Notes: generated by a model from the letters alone, not told the origin. A stretch of 61,613 nucleotides of DNA from Clostridia bacterium (GCA_029239935.1 JARBTY010000004.1:1-61613), one strand, 5' to 3'. Positions 28,764 to 37,734 are shown, counted from the stretch's first letter. Translations and numbers: made by a program.

Positions 28764-29464
28764 TGGTTTTCCCTAGCCTCCAGCTCTCTTTCAGCCTGTG
28801 ATTTTCTAAGATACATCGGCACAAATAAAGCCGCTTCTACCCCATGACCTTTTTCATACTCCTTAACCGCTAAATCTACCAGTGCACTGGCTCTCTGCAG
28901 CTGAAGATGGCTTGGAGCAAAGACCGCTCTTTCTCCTAGATAGTTCTCTATTTTTTCCTTCAGTGGCCAAACTGCATCTCCAAGAAAAACAATCGTCTCC
29001 TGTTTATCTGAAAGTTCCTTCATATACTCATCACTATCCACCGCCCTATAGTCTGTAAGCCTCTCAAGCTCTTTGCCTGCCCATTTGTAAGCGGCTGTAT
29101 AGACTTGATTTCTTCTTGCATCCATCATAGGGCAAATCATATAGGCCGTATGGGGTATATTATTGGCCATCACATCAAGCGTTGGTATCCCTACTACTGG
29201 TATGTCCAGCGCCATTGCCAAAGCTTTGGCTGTTGTTACGCCTATTCTAAGTCCCGTAAAAGAACCTGGTCCGCTTGTTACAGCTATGGCATCAAGGGAC
29301 TTTAAATCCAGTCCAATCAGTTCTTTCAAATGCGCCATCATTGGCATAATGGTTTCTGAGTGTGTCAGCTTATGACATATATAATATTCTCCCACCAATC
29401 GGTCTTCCTTCATATAAGCTATACTTCCGGCTATCCCTGATGCATCTATTCCTAAAATATTCAT
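28760..29464 (-). CDS. tsaB: tRNA t6A synthesis protein TsaB
   Basis: 234 residues, ASKHA fold. TsaB partners TsaD and TsaE in adding the threonylcarbamoyl group to A37 of ANN-decoding tRNAs. The N-terminus ILGIDASG and the GPGSFTGLRIG block near residue 65 are diagnostic. It overlaps tsaE and rimI by 4 bases each, so translation is probably coupled. tsaD itself is not in this window. Confidence 0.94.
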   Translation of the reverse strand: MNILGIDASGIAGSIAYMKEDRLVGEYYICHKLTHSETIMPMMAHLKELIGLDLKSLDAIAVTSGPGSFTGLRIGVTTAKALAMALDIPVVGIPTLDVMANNIPHTAYMICPMMDARRNQVYTAAYKWAGKELERLTDYRAVDSDEYMKELSDKQETIVFLGDAVWPLKEKIENYLGERAVFAPSHLQLQRASALVDLAVKEYEKGHGVEAALFVPMYLRKSQAERELEARENQ

Positions 29465-29892
29465 TTTGCTGGCTCCTTAATACTAATTTTTCTATACTCA
29501 AAGCTTTTGCTCAAGTCTTTTTCTATATAAATCCATCTAGCCTCTTTGGGAATAACTTCCCTTACATTGTTGGCCCATTCAACTAAGCATACGCCTTGTC
29601 CAAAGAAATAATCTTCATAGCCAATCATTTCTAACTCATCACTGTCTTCTATCCTATACATATCAAAATGATATAAGGGTAATTCCCCCTCGTATTCCAG
29701 CACAATGGTAAAGGTTGGGCTTGTCACATGCTCTTCTATACCTAGTCCTTTAGCAAAACCTTTTGAAAAGATTGTTTTCCCGACTCCAAGATCTCCTATC
29801 AAGCAATAAATCTCTCCAGCTTCGGCCTCTTTCCCTATTTGATACCCTATCTCTAAGGTTTGATTTTCAGATATCGTTTCAAACGTAATCAT
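29461..29892 (-). CDS. tsaE: tRNA t6A synthesis ATPase TsaE
   Basis: 143-residue P-loop ATPase. Walker A GDLGVGKT at 33-40, the conserved TSPTFTIVLEY segment near 57-67 and HFDMYR near 74-79 match TsaE. It drives the catalytic cycle of the TsaBD complex. First gene of the tsaE-tsaB-rimI unit. AGAGAGGAT precedes the ATG. Confidence 0.95.
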   Translation of the reverse strand: MITFETISENQTLEIGYQIGKEAEAGEIYCLIGDLGVGKTIFSKGFAKGLGIEEHVTSPTFTIVLEYEGELPLYHFDMYRIEDSDELEMIGYEDYFFGQGVCLVEWANNVREVIPKEARWIYIEKDLSKSFEYRKISIKEPAK

Positions 29893-30006
29893 CTATTTAT
29901 CCTCTCTATCATTTTTTATCCATTAACTCATTTTAATACTACCTTATCAAACTTTCAACCAAATTCCCCCATACTCCTTAAAATATTACCATATTTTAGC
30001 CACTTA

Positions 30007-30036
30007 TGCATAATATACGTTTTAAAAGTGCATAAT
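30007..30036 (+). promoter_or_regulatory. Direct repeat upstream of rubrerythrin, possible operator
   Basis: TGCATAAT occurs at 30007-30014 and again at 30029-30036, 22 bases apart (two helical turns). The first copy lies inside the palindrome TTATGCATAA. No clean promoter can be placed, so the role is a guess. Confidence 0.3.
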
Positions 30037-30065
30037 GATTTCAAAACACTGAAAGGGGTTATATC

Positions 30066-30656
30066 ATGAGCAGACTGCAAGGCAGTAAAACTTTACTTAA
30101 TCTTATGGCCGCATTTGCCGGTGAATCACAGGCACGGACAAGATACGACCTATACGCTGAGATAGCACGCAACGAAGGGCATGCTTATCTTCAAAGCATC
30201 TTTGAAGAAACGTCTAAAAACGAGATTGCCCATGCACAGATCTTTTTTAACTATCTGACAGACGATCTCAAAAACGGCGAATTCCCCGTCCATACCAACT
30301 ATCCTATCGGCATGTTTCATACTACTGAAAATCTTCTATATGCTGCTGCTGGCGAACAGGATGAGGCCACAAATGTTTACCCTTCGTTTTCTAAGATAGC
30401 TGATCAGGAAGGTTTTAAGGACATTGCCAATACCTTTAAGATGATCAGCGAAATAGAAGCCCATCACGAAGCACGTTTTATGCAGCTGGCAGACCAAATG
30501 AAAAGCAATACCCTTTATAAAAAAGAGCAAAAAGTTTACTGGAAATGTCTGAACTGCGGCCATGTACATGAAGGGCTTTCAGCTCCCGGTGTTTGCCCAG
30601 TCTGCAAACATTCTCAGGGTTATTTTTATGTGGTTCAAGATGTAGTAATGGGATAA
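30066..30656 (+). CDS. Rubrerythrin
   Basis: 196 residues. An N-terminal ferritin-like domain with the di-iron glutamates (GESQAR near residue 20, ETSKNEIAH near 49-57, GEQDEA near 97, EIEAHHEA near 130) and a C-terminal rubredoxin-like domain with CLNC and CPVC iron ligands (about 162-182). It reduces hydrogen peroxide in the cytoplasm of anaerobes using electrons from rubredoxin. AAAGGGG lies 8 bases before the ATG. It is monocistronic with a strong terminator. Confidence 0.93.
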   Translation: MSRLQGSKTLLNLMAAFAGESQARTRYDLYAEIARNEGHAYLQSIFEETSKNEIAHAQIFFNYLTDDLKNGEFPVHTNYPIGMFHTTENLLYAAAGEQDEATNVYPSFSKIADQEGFKDIANTFKMISEIEAHHEARFMQLADQMKSNTLYKKEQKVYWKCLNCGHVHEGLSAPGVCPVCKHSQGYFYVVQDVVMG

Positions 30657-30700
30657 AAAATAAAGTCAAAAACAATTTCTTGTTTTTGACTTTATTTTTT
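30655..30700. terminator. Bidirectional terminator between rubrerythrin and ribU
   Basis: Long stem AAAAAATAAAGTCAAAAACA paired with its complement across a 6-base loop, with T-runs on either strand. It serves two convergent genes. Confidence 0.9.
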
Positions 30701-31262
30701 ATTTATTCAGCTGAACAACACTTTCATGTTCATTAATAAGACCTCTGAGACGTTTATAAAGTATAAAGGTAATGGTGCCATTTACCCCTGCTTTAATGAT
30801 ATTAAAAGGAATAATGATTGGAACTAGCATCCCTAATACAGCTTCAAGAGGAACTCCTAAGAAAATCGGTGTAAAAATGATATTCCACAACACCATCGTA
30901 ACAGTCATTGTCAAAGTGCCAAGAACTAATGCAATAATACCCGATCTTTTTGTTTTGCTGCGTCTATAAATATTGCCTGCTACAATGACAAAACTTCCTG
31001 TCGCAAATATATGCATCATGATGCCAATGATACCACTGGCAGAACTCACTGTAAGTCCTTGTATAACAGCAGCTATGACAGCAATAATAAGTCCTGCTAA
31101 AGGCCCAAAAGCAAAAGCTCCAAAAATAATCGGAATATCTGCTGGGTCGTATTCTAGATAAGGTGCTGCCGGAAAAATAGGGAAGTGAATCAAATAAACT
31201 AACACCACCGAAAGTGCAATAAGCACCGCCATATTCACTAATTTTTTTGTATTACTCATCAT
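30699..31262 (-). CDS. ribU: Riboflavin ECF transporter substrate-binding (S) component
   Basis: 187 residues with five or six membrane segments. The LEYDPADIPIIFGAFAFGP segment near 35-55 is typical of RibU. It binds riboflavin and works with a shared energising module (EcfA, EcfA', EcfT) encoded elsewhere. The FMN riboswitch directly upstream supports the substrate call. AAAGGAG precedes two adjacent ATG codons (31262 and 31259); either may be used. Confidence 0.93.
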   Translation of the reverse strand: MMSNTKKLVNMAVLIALSVVLVYLIHFPIFPAAPYLEYDPADIPIIFGAFAFGPLAGLIIAVIAAVIQGLTVSSASGIIGIMMHIFATGSFVIVAGNIYRRSKTKRSGIIALVLGTLTMTVTMVLWNIIFTPIFLGVPLEAVLGMLVPIIIPFNIIKAGVNGTITFILYKRLRGLINEHESVVQLNK

Positions 31263-31289
31263 ATAATCTCCTTTAAAATAAATATTTCA

Positions 31290-31327
31290 AATATAAAAAG
31301 CAACCCAAATATTCTTAGGGTTGCTTA
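31290..31327 (-). terminator. Riboswitch-controlled terminator before ribU
   Basis: On the minus strand AGCAACCC/GGGTTGCT hairpin followed by TTTTTATATT, between the FMN aptamer and the ribU start. It is the likely expression platform: FMN-bound aptamer permits this hairpin and stops transcription. Confidence 0.85.
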
Positions 31328-31362
31328 TATTATGTGAGGTTATACAATGAATCATAATATAC

Positions 31363-31480
31363 AACTCTTCTGCCATCCAGACTTTACTGTCGGTTTTGGA
31401 TTTTCACCAAATCAATACATCCCTTAAGATGTAGTCGCGGACTTTACCGCCGGTCGGGAATTTCACCCTGCCCTGAAGAA
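31363..31480 (-). ncRNA. FMN riboswitch (RFN element)
   Basis: The minus strand carries the conserved RFN blocks in order: TTCAGGGCAGGGTGAAATTC, CCGACCGGCGGTAAAGTC, a variable stem, GGTGAAAATCC, CCGACAGTAAAGTC and GGATGGCAGAAGA. It senses FMN and should repress ribU through the terminator just downstream. Confidence 0.96.
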
Positions 31481-31513
31481 TTAGATTAACTTCTTATATT
31501 CAATTTAATATAA

Positions 31514-31542
31514 AGTATACGCTATATGTGTACTTATTTCAA
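31514..31542 (-). promoter_or_regulatory. Promoter for the ribU leader
   Basis: On the minus strand TTGAAA (31542-31537), a 17-base spacer and TATACT (31519-31514), about 30 bases before the riboswitch begins. Confidence 0.8.
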
Positions 31543-31575
31543 TAGCGAGTTTTTGAATTTTAAAAAATGAGCTGT

Positions 31576-32211
31576 TTATTTACTGTTAATTACTCTTATT
31601 ATTTCTAGCATCTGCTTAATATCATCCGTCACCATAGCCACTTTAGATTTTTCGATGAGAATATTTCCTCCTGTCATGATATAAGATGGAAATACTCTGA
31701 TATCCCCATAAAAGTATTCATTTTTTCGTATTTTATAGGTTGATTCAGATGGAATAACGTTCTTTTTTGTGTTCTTCTTGGCAATCATATTAAAGGCCTT
31801 TTTAGCCACATCCCCCATTAACATAATGACACGTAAATTAGGGTATAGTTTTAATTCTTCTTCTAATATAAAGTTATGGCTCTTGATGACATCACTATCT
31901 ACTGAATAACTGGATTTAGGACATTTAACAGCAGTTGTGATATAAATCCCTTTATTAATGATATCCTGAATGTTGTTAACATCTGCTCCAGCATTTCTAA
32001 ATAAAGAGAGTGTCGTTTTCATATAGTCGGGCTGTTCAGCCGTGCTGTAAAAAAAGTCACTAGGGTCTTGTGGTGTAACTTCATTTATCATGATTACCTT
32101 GATATGTTCTGAATCCAAACAGGTATCAGGCAACTGCAATCTGTCCATATTATCAGTCTGTTTACTTTGGATGATATATTTTGCAAGATACTCTTTTACA
32201 TCAACCTGCAT
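31576..32211 (-). CDS. Divergent uracil-DNA glycosylase-fold protein
   Basis: 211 residues. The order of segments follows the UDG superfamily: VIMINEVTPQDPSDFF (motif 1 position), YITTAVKCPKSSY, LYPNLRVIMLMGDVAKKAF and VFPSYIMTG (position of the family's HPS motif). The catalytic and DNA-intercalating residues of classical families are not conserved, so activity on uracil is uncertain. AAGGAGG precedes the ATG. It follows tex by 71 bp in the same direction. The fold assignment is by eye. Confidence 0.55.
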   Translation of the reverse strand: MQVDVKEYLAKYIIQSKQTDNMDRLQLPDTCLDSEHIKVIMINEVTPQDPSDFFYSTAEQPDYMKTTLSLFRNAGADVNNIQDIINKGIYITTAVKCPKSSYSVDSDVIKSHNFILEEELKLYPNLRVIMLMGDVAKKAFNMIAKKNTKKNVIPSESTYKIRKNEYFYGDIRVFPSYIMTGGNILIEKSKVAMVTDDIKQMLEIIRVINSK

Positions 32212-32282
32212 TAATATTCCTCCTTATATTCTTTCTCTTTTACAACAATTGAACAAGATACTACAAATGCCAACTCTCTGCT

Positions 32283-34418
32283 TTAGACCTTCATACTTAG
32301 CGCAATCTTATTTTTTTCTACATCCACAGAAAGGATGATAATATCCACGATATCCCCTACTTTAACCACTTCTAAAGGATGTTTGATAAATTTATTGCTC
32401 ATCTGTGAGACATGTACAAGTCCATCTTGGTGAACCCCTATATCAACAAAAGCCCCAAAGTCTACTATGTTTCTGACCGTGCCTTTGAGTTTCATCCCTT
32501 CTTTGAGGTCTTTAATTTCTAAGACTTCACTATGCAGGATAGGTTTTGGCATATCTTCCCTTGGGTCTCTGCCTGGTTTTTCTAATTCCTTGATGATATC
32601 CACCACTGTAGGGACCCCTGCACCCAGTCTGCCTGCTATGTCTGCTACATCGGCAATCTTTGTATGAATATCTTTAAAACTTGTACTTCCTAAATCTTTT
32701 TTCGAATACCCTAACTCTTCAAGAAGCTTGTGAGCCAGTTCATAGGACTCTGGATGAACGCCTGTAGCATCTAAAAACTGCTTACCGTCTGTAATTCTGA
32801 GGAACCCTGCGCATTGCTCAAATACTTTTGGCCCCAGTCCTTTTACTTTTTTGATTTGAGCCCTTGTCGTAAACTTACCACACTCTTCCCTATAAGCAAT
32901 AATATTTTGTGAAACTGTTTTTTTAATACCTGCTACGTATTGGAGCAAAGAAGCAGAGGCTGTATTAATATCCACGCCTACCTCATTAACAGCTCCTTCT
33001 ACAACACCGCCTAGGGCTACTTCAAGCCTTTTTTGATTCATATCATGCTGATATTGCCCTACGCCTATGGCTTTAGGATCTATCTTTACCAGTTCTGACA
33101 GAGGATCCTGAAGCCTTCTGGCGATAGATACAGCACTTCTCACACCCACATCGTCATGGGGAAATTCTTCTGTCGCCAGTTTGGAAGCTGAATACACCGA
33201 AGCCCCTGCTTCATTCACAATCACATAATGGATAGGGCGGTCTATTTCTTTAAGCATGTCCGCTACAAACTTTTCCGTTTCTCTCGAGGCTGTGCCGTTT
33301 CCTATAGATAATAAATCCACAGAATAGGTCTCAATCAGCTCCTTGAGTTCTTTTTTGGCTTCTGCAACTTTACTTTGAGGCGGTGTCGGGTAAACTACTG
33401 TCTTAGCTAACTTTTTACCTGTGGCATCTACTACTGCTATTTTACAGCCCGTACGGTAAGCAGGGTCCACCCCCATGACATGATGCCCTTTAATAGGTGC
33501 CTGCATCAGCAGCTGATGAAGATTTTTTTTGAATACTTCTAACGCACCCTCCTCTGCCTTTTCTGTCAGTTCTCCTCTAATATCTCTTTCTACCGCTGGT
33601 GCTATAAGCCTTTTATAACTGTCTTGAATCACTTCTTCTAGCAGCGTTCTGGTTGTACTGTCTTTTATGATGACCTGTTTATCTAAGTATCTTACAATAT
33701 CTTCTATAGGCGCCTCTATTTTTACAGTCAAAGCCTTTTCATTTTCTCCTCTGTTAATTGCCAAAATGCGATGTCCTGGAATGGTATGAATAGGTTCACT
33801 ATAACTGTAATACATGTCATAGACCGTTTTTTCTTTTTCATCCTTTGCTTTAGAAACAATCATACCTTTTTTAAAGGTTAGTTGTCTGATATACCCCCTA
33901 AAGGTTGCGTGATCCGATAACTCTTCTGCCAGGATATCCTTGGCACCTTCTAAAGCTGCTTTGATGTCCTCAACCCCTTTTTCTGGACCCACAAAAGCTT
34001 CGGCTTCCTGCTCTATGTTCTTTTCTTTTTGCCCCATGATCATAAGCGCCAAGGCTTCTAAACCTTTTTCCTTAGCTATCGTTGCCCTTGTTCTTTTCTT
34101 CGGCCTATAGGGCAAATACAAATCTTCCACCTGTGTTACGGTCACAGCCTCCTGTATAGCCTTTCGCAACTCATCAGTAAGCTTACCTTGCTCTTCTATA
34201 CTTTTTAGAACTTGTTCTTTTTTGGCTTCAAGGTTTTGTAGATAAGCAAAACGCTCTCCAAAATGACGGAGCACTTCATCATTTAGTCCCCCTGTAAGTT
34301 CCTTTCTATATCTGGCTATGAAAGGGATGGTGTTCCCTTCCTCTATTAATTTTACGGTATTTTCTACCTGATGCTTTTTTATATTAAGTTCTTGTTGTAA
34401 AATATTGATAATATCCAT
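32283..34418 (-). CDS. tex: Tex family RNA-binding protein
   Basis: 711 residues, typical length. Order: N-terminal helical domain, YqgF-like RNase H fold near the middle (MGVDPAYRTGCKIAVVD), tandem helix-hairpin-helix motifs (about 490-560), and a C-terminal S1 domain (about 635-710: GTVRNIVDFGAFVDIG). Tex binds nucleic acid and affects transcription in other bacteria; its exact role is not settled. AAGGAG precedes the ATG. Confidence 0.95.
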   Translation of the reverse strand: MDIINILQQELNIKKHQVENTVKLIEEGNTIPFIARYRKELTGGLNDEVLRHFGERFAYLQNLEAKKEQVLKSIEEQGKLTDELRKAIQEAVTVTQVEDLYLPYRPKKRTRATIAKEKGLEALALMIMGQKEKNIEQEAEAFVGPEKGVEDIKAALEGAKDILAEELSDHATFRGYIRQLTFKKGMIVSKAKDEKEKTVYDMYYSYSEPIHTIPGHRILAINRGENEKALTVKIEAPIEDIVRYLDKQVIIKDSTTRTLLEEVIQDSYKRLIAPAVERDIRGELTEKAEEGALEVFKKNLHQLLMQAPIKGHHVMGVDPAYRTGCKIAVVDATGKKLAKTVVYPTPPQSKVAEAKKELKELIETYSVDLLSIGNGTASRETEKFVADMLKEIDRPIHYVIVNEAGASVYSASKLATEEFPHDDVGVRSAVSIARRLQDPLSELVKIDPKAIGVGQYQHDMNQKRLEVALGGVVEGAVNEVGVDINTASASLLQYVAGIKKTVSQNIIAYREECGKFTTRAQIKKVKGLGPKVFEQCAGFLRITDGKQFLDATGVHPESYELAHKLLEELGYSKKDLGSTSFKDIHTKIADVADIAGRLGAGVPTVVDIIKELEKPGRDPREDMPKPILHSEVLEIKDLKEGMKLKGTVRNIVDFGAFVDIGVHQDGLVHVSQMSNKFIKHPLEVVKVGDIVDIIILSVDVEKNKIALSMKV

Positions 34419-34469
34419 GTTTTTCTCCTTAGTTTCCTAGTCTTTTATCATCCTATCATATCTGAGGTC

Positions 34470-34507
34470 AAAAATATAGTCTGTACACCTCTGTCTGTAC
34501 AGACTAT
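34470..34507 (-). terminator. Terminator after the histidine kinase pair
   Basis: Perfect 12-bp stem ATAGTCTGTACA/TGTACAGACTAT with an 8-base loop, followed on the minus strand by ATTTTTG. It closes the two-gene kinase operon. Confidence 0.85.
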
Positions 34508-34520
34508 CCCCCTAACTAGG

Positions 34521-36071
34521 CTATGGTAAATCTGCATATTGCACCTTAATCCTGTTTAATAATAGGCTTATGTTCTCTTCACAATCCTCATGCACTATAA
34601 GATTTTTATTGACCGTGAGCATAAGTTTTAATTCCATAAAAATAGTGGTACCGGATTGTTCATTGCTGATTAAATACAACTGTCCCCCATGTAGTTCCAT
34701 TACCTTTTTTACAAATTCAAAGGAGGCTATCTCGTTGATGGTCTCTTTTGTGTAACTCTCTTCTTCTTCACCGGTGTAGGCGTTAGGCAAAATAGTCGCT
34801 GCACTATTAAGGCTTATAACCACCTTATCCTGTATCCTTTTTAAGTGAATAATAACTTCACACCATGATCTTTGATAACTTAAAAGTAGTGCTATCAAGT
34901 TCAAAATACTTCTTTGTAAAAGTTCTTCATCCACCTCAGCATAAAGCTCCTCTTGCTTGGCATCCAATTGGATAGACCATTTGGCATTGTATTGACCCAG
35001 CGCTGCTAAGATGTCTTGTACAATAAATATCAGGTTTCCCCCTGTATATTTGGGGGTGATGTAGCCTTCATCCAGTTTATTGTTATCAATAATATTGGTA
35101 ATAAGTTTAGTGGATCTATAGCAATTTACCCGAATCTCCTGTATAAGCTCTTTCATTTCTTCATCTTGCTCATCATTTAAATCAAGCACAAGTACCTCGG
35201 TCGCACTTTGGATCACATTGATAGGCGTCTTTAATTCGTGGGAAAGATTGATAATGGTTGTCCTATCCTTCTCATTATCGTCCAGTTTCCTGTTCGTCAC
35301 CTTTACTTTTTGCATGATAGTATCCCACGGCAGTGCTATTCTTTCACAAAAAATACATACCATTAGTTGATAAGTATAAATAAACCTAAACAAAACAAGA
35401 CTAGAATAGATAAGCTCATTGGGATTATAAATATAGCAGATAGATAAGATATGATAAATACATTTAAAGCCCAAAAATAAATACATTCTGTAAGGAATTT
35501 TTTTATCAAATATCCCAACAAGGTATTCATTCAAATACATGGTCCATATCACTAGCCCTATAGTAAATAACTCTATAACGTAAAACACCAAAATAAGATA
35601 CTCTCTTTCATAATCCATAAACCTAGGAGTTAGAAATAGGCATAAAATAATAACAAACGTTACTGTCGTCACAATATATGTTTTTACTGCATTAAATTCT
35701 TTTTTTAAGTACGTATAAGCCATGATAATATACATGATTTCAAAAAGATCTGTTCCCATTCTAACTTTTATATAAACTCTGCTTAAATAGGCCCCATAAT
35801 GGTTCCGCACCATCATAATAACAATGACCAAAATGGCTATATACCTATAAGAAATCGCTAAAAACTTAAAAATATTATTTGTACTTTTGCCTACGCTGTT
35901 CCTCATAAGCATGATGGTCCCTAAACTCATCACCGCAATAAACATATTCATAATATATTTTAAAAAATAAAAATCAAACTCGCCCATTACCAGATACATA
36001 ATCATAGTAATCCCTAATAAAAATACTGAAACATTTAAAATATCTCTTTTTATTTCTTTAATAATCCACAT
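34521..36071 (-). CDS. Membrane histidine kinase with intact H-box and degenerate ATP-binding domain
   Basis: 516 residues. About eight membrane segments in residues 1-247, then a dimerisation domain with a textbook H-box NLSHELKTPINVI (His278). The ATPase domain keeps its overall pattern but has lost its functional residues: the N-box Asn is Leu395 (LNLIALLLSYQ), the G1 box reads SAATIL (423-428) instead of DxGxGI, and the G2 Gly residues are gone (INEIASFEFV). It should therefore accept a phosphate but not bind ATP. The tail after about 485 holds an extra 30 residues. It lies 15 bp after the partner kinase gene and shares its layout. AGGGGAG precedes the ATG. No response regulator is adjacent. 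Confidence 0.85.
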   Translation of the reverse strand: MWIIKEIKRDILNVSVFLLGITMIMYLVMGEFDFYFLKYIMNMFIAVMSLGTIMLMRNSVGKSTNNIFKFLAISYRYIAILVIVIMMVRNHYGAYLSRVYIKVRMGTDLFEIMYIIMAYTYLKKEFNAVKTYIVTTVTFVIILCLFLTPRFMDYEREYLILVFYVIELFTIGLVIWTMYLNEYLVGIFDKKIPYRMYLFLGFKCIYHILSICYIYNPNELIYSSLVLFRFIYTYQLMVCIFCERIALPWDTIMQKVKVTNRKLDDNEKDRTTIINLSHELKTPINVIQSATEVLVLDLNDEQDEEMKELIQEIRVNCYRSTKLITNIIDNNKLDEGYITPKYTGGNLIFIVQDILAALGQYNAKWSIQLDAKQEELYAEVDEELLQRSILNLIALLLSYQRSWCEVIIHLKRIQDKVVISLNSAATILPNAYTGEEEESYTKETINEIASFEFVKKVMELHGGQLYLISNEQSGTTIFMELKLMLTVNKNLIVHEDCEENISLLLNRIKVQYADLP

Positions 36072-36086
36072 AATCTCCCCTATTTA

Positions 36087-37673
36087 CTAACGTGTTATTC
36101 TCAAATCCGAAAACTCTATTTTCATTTTATCTTCCAATTCCCCTCTATTAGCGTTGCCATATTCATAAACTTCACTTTTGATTTCTTCATGGATAGGCAG
36201 ACAAATACTTACCATCGTCCCATAGTTTTCTTTACTGACAATATAAATGCTTCCTTGGTGCATTTCTATAAGCGACTTAACTATGGGCAGTCCAAGTCCA
36301 CTGCCTTCTTTTGCTTTATCCAGTATCGTATTACCTCTTTCAAACCTATTGAAAACAGTCTCTAATCGCTCTTCTGCAATGCCGACCCCAGTATCTTGTA
36401 TGCATATATAGACATTGTTACCTTTCGTATTGATAAAAATAGCTATACTGCCATCATCTTTATTGTATTTGATAGCATTAGATATAATATTAAGCATCAC
36501 TCTTTCTACAAGCTCAGGATCTATGTAGCAATAGATATTGTCTTTAGACTTAATAAGTGTAATATGGATATGCATAGAAGTAAAATAAGATTCTATCGAA
36601 TCAATCAGCTGCTCCATCAACTGCACAATATTAACATAGGTAAACTGTGGCATAATTCTTCCCGAGTCAATTTGATTAATGGCCCTAATATTATGGGTAA
36701 GCTTTTTAAGCCGATACACGTTTTGTGTAATCATATGTACATACTTAAGTTTTTTTAAGTAAGTTTGCTCCTGCATTTTGCTTTTAAGTTTTTCATTGGT
36801 ATCCTCAACTTTTTGTATATATTCCTGCAATTTTTCCGCTACTATAATCAAAATATCTTTTCGCTTAATATCTTCTTTTAGTTTTTTGGTTTTACCATCT
36901 AAATCTTCGTCCATGGGGCTCCATATCACATAATGGGTCTCCTGATAAATAAAAGAAAATATATTTCCATAATAAATAAGCTTCAATAAACTGAGTCCCA
37001 TCCCCCCTAGTGGGTGAGCATTCCATTCCAGAATCAGATACATCATTTGATAAATGCTATGGAGGATTAAAACAAATAAAATCCTATAATGATTAACTTT
37101 GCAGAATACATTGACACTTTGACAATAATCAACTAAGAAAATGATTGTTCCCCCCAATAAAAGCAGCCGTATAACCATTTCTATCTTTACTGCATAAAAA
37201 GAATATATAGGCAACAGGCTCAAAAACTCTATTCTATAGCTTAATAAAATACTTACTATAAGCAGAACCCCGCTAAAGTAACCATACTTCTTTAAACTTG
37301 TGGTTTGATTAACATACTTGATACCTATGATGATATAAACTATTTCTAATAAGTCTATAACCACCCCTACTTGATAATGGGATGCTTCTGAGATGACTCG
37401 GTACTCATCATTATAAAACTTAATAATGAGCAAAATAGCAAGTGTAGCATATCCTATTGCAATCATATTAGACTTATTATTTTGCTTATCTTTTATGTGA
37501 TTGCACACCACTATGATGCCAGCCATTCCCCATAAGGCCATAAATGCAGTGGCTAGATTGATTAATAAAGCAGGTTTTAATAAATAACTGATATTAAAGG
37601 CTATGATACATATAACAATGCCTGCTTCCAATAATCCTTTTAAATTTTTAACAATCAACTGCTTAACTCCCAC
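36087..37673 (-). CDS. Membrane histidine kinase with intact ATP-binding domain and no phospho-accepting His
   Basis: 528 residues with the same plan as the adjacent kinase: about eight membrane segments (residues 12-252), a helical linker, a dimerisation domain and an ATPase domain. The ATPase motifs are complete: N-box NIISNAIKY (Asn399), G1 DTGVGI (427-432), F-box NRFERG, G2 GSGLGL (457-462). The H-box position instead reads VAEKLQEYI, with Glu280 where His belongs. It should bind ATP but cannot phosphorylate itself at the usual site. The start is GTG with GGGGAGG upstream. A promoter lies at 37706-37734. Confidence 0.85.
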   Translation of the reverse strand: MGVKQLIVKNLKGLLEAGIVICIIAFNISYLLKPALLINLATAFMALWGMAGIIVVCNHIKDKQNNKSNMIAIGYATLAILLIIKFYNDEYRVISEASHYQVGVVIDLLEIVYIIIGIKYVNQTTSLKKYGYFSGVLLIVSILLSYRIEFLSLLPIYSFYAVKIEMVIRLLLLGGTIIFLVDYCQSVNVFCKVNHYRILFVLILHSIYQMMYLILEWNAHPLGGMGLSLLKLIYYGNIFSFIYQETHYVIWSPMDEDLDGKTKKLKEDIKRKDILIIVAEKLQEYIQKVEDTNEKLKSKMQEQTYLKKLKYVHMITQNVYRLKKLTHNIRAINQIDSGRIMPQFTYVNIVQLMEQLIDSIESYFTSMHIHITLIKSKDNIYCYIDPELVERVMLNIISNAIKYNKDDGSIAIFINTKGNNVYICIQDTGVGIAEERLETVFNRFERGNTILDKAKEGSGLGLPIVKSLIEMHQGSIYIVSKENYGTMVSICLPIHEEIKSEVYEYGNANRGELEDKMKIEFSDLRITR

Positions 37674-37705
37674 TCTATTCCTCCCCTACCACTTCTTTTA
37701 ATAAA

Positions 37706-37734
37706 TTATACTACTATTCAATTAAATCTTCAAA
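37706..37734 (-). promoter_or_regulatory. Promoter of the kinase pair
   Basis: On the minus strand TTGAAG (37734-37729), a 17-base spacer and TATAAT (37711-37706), 33 bases before the GTG start. It indicates a two-gene transcription unit independent of thrB. Confidence 0.75.
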
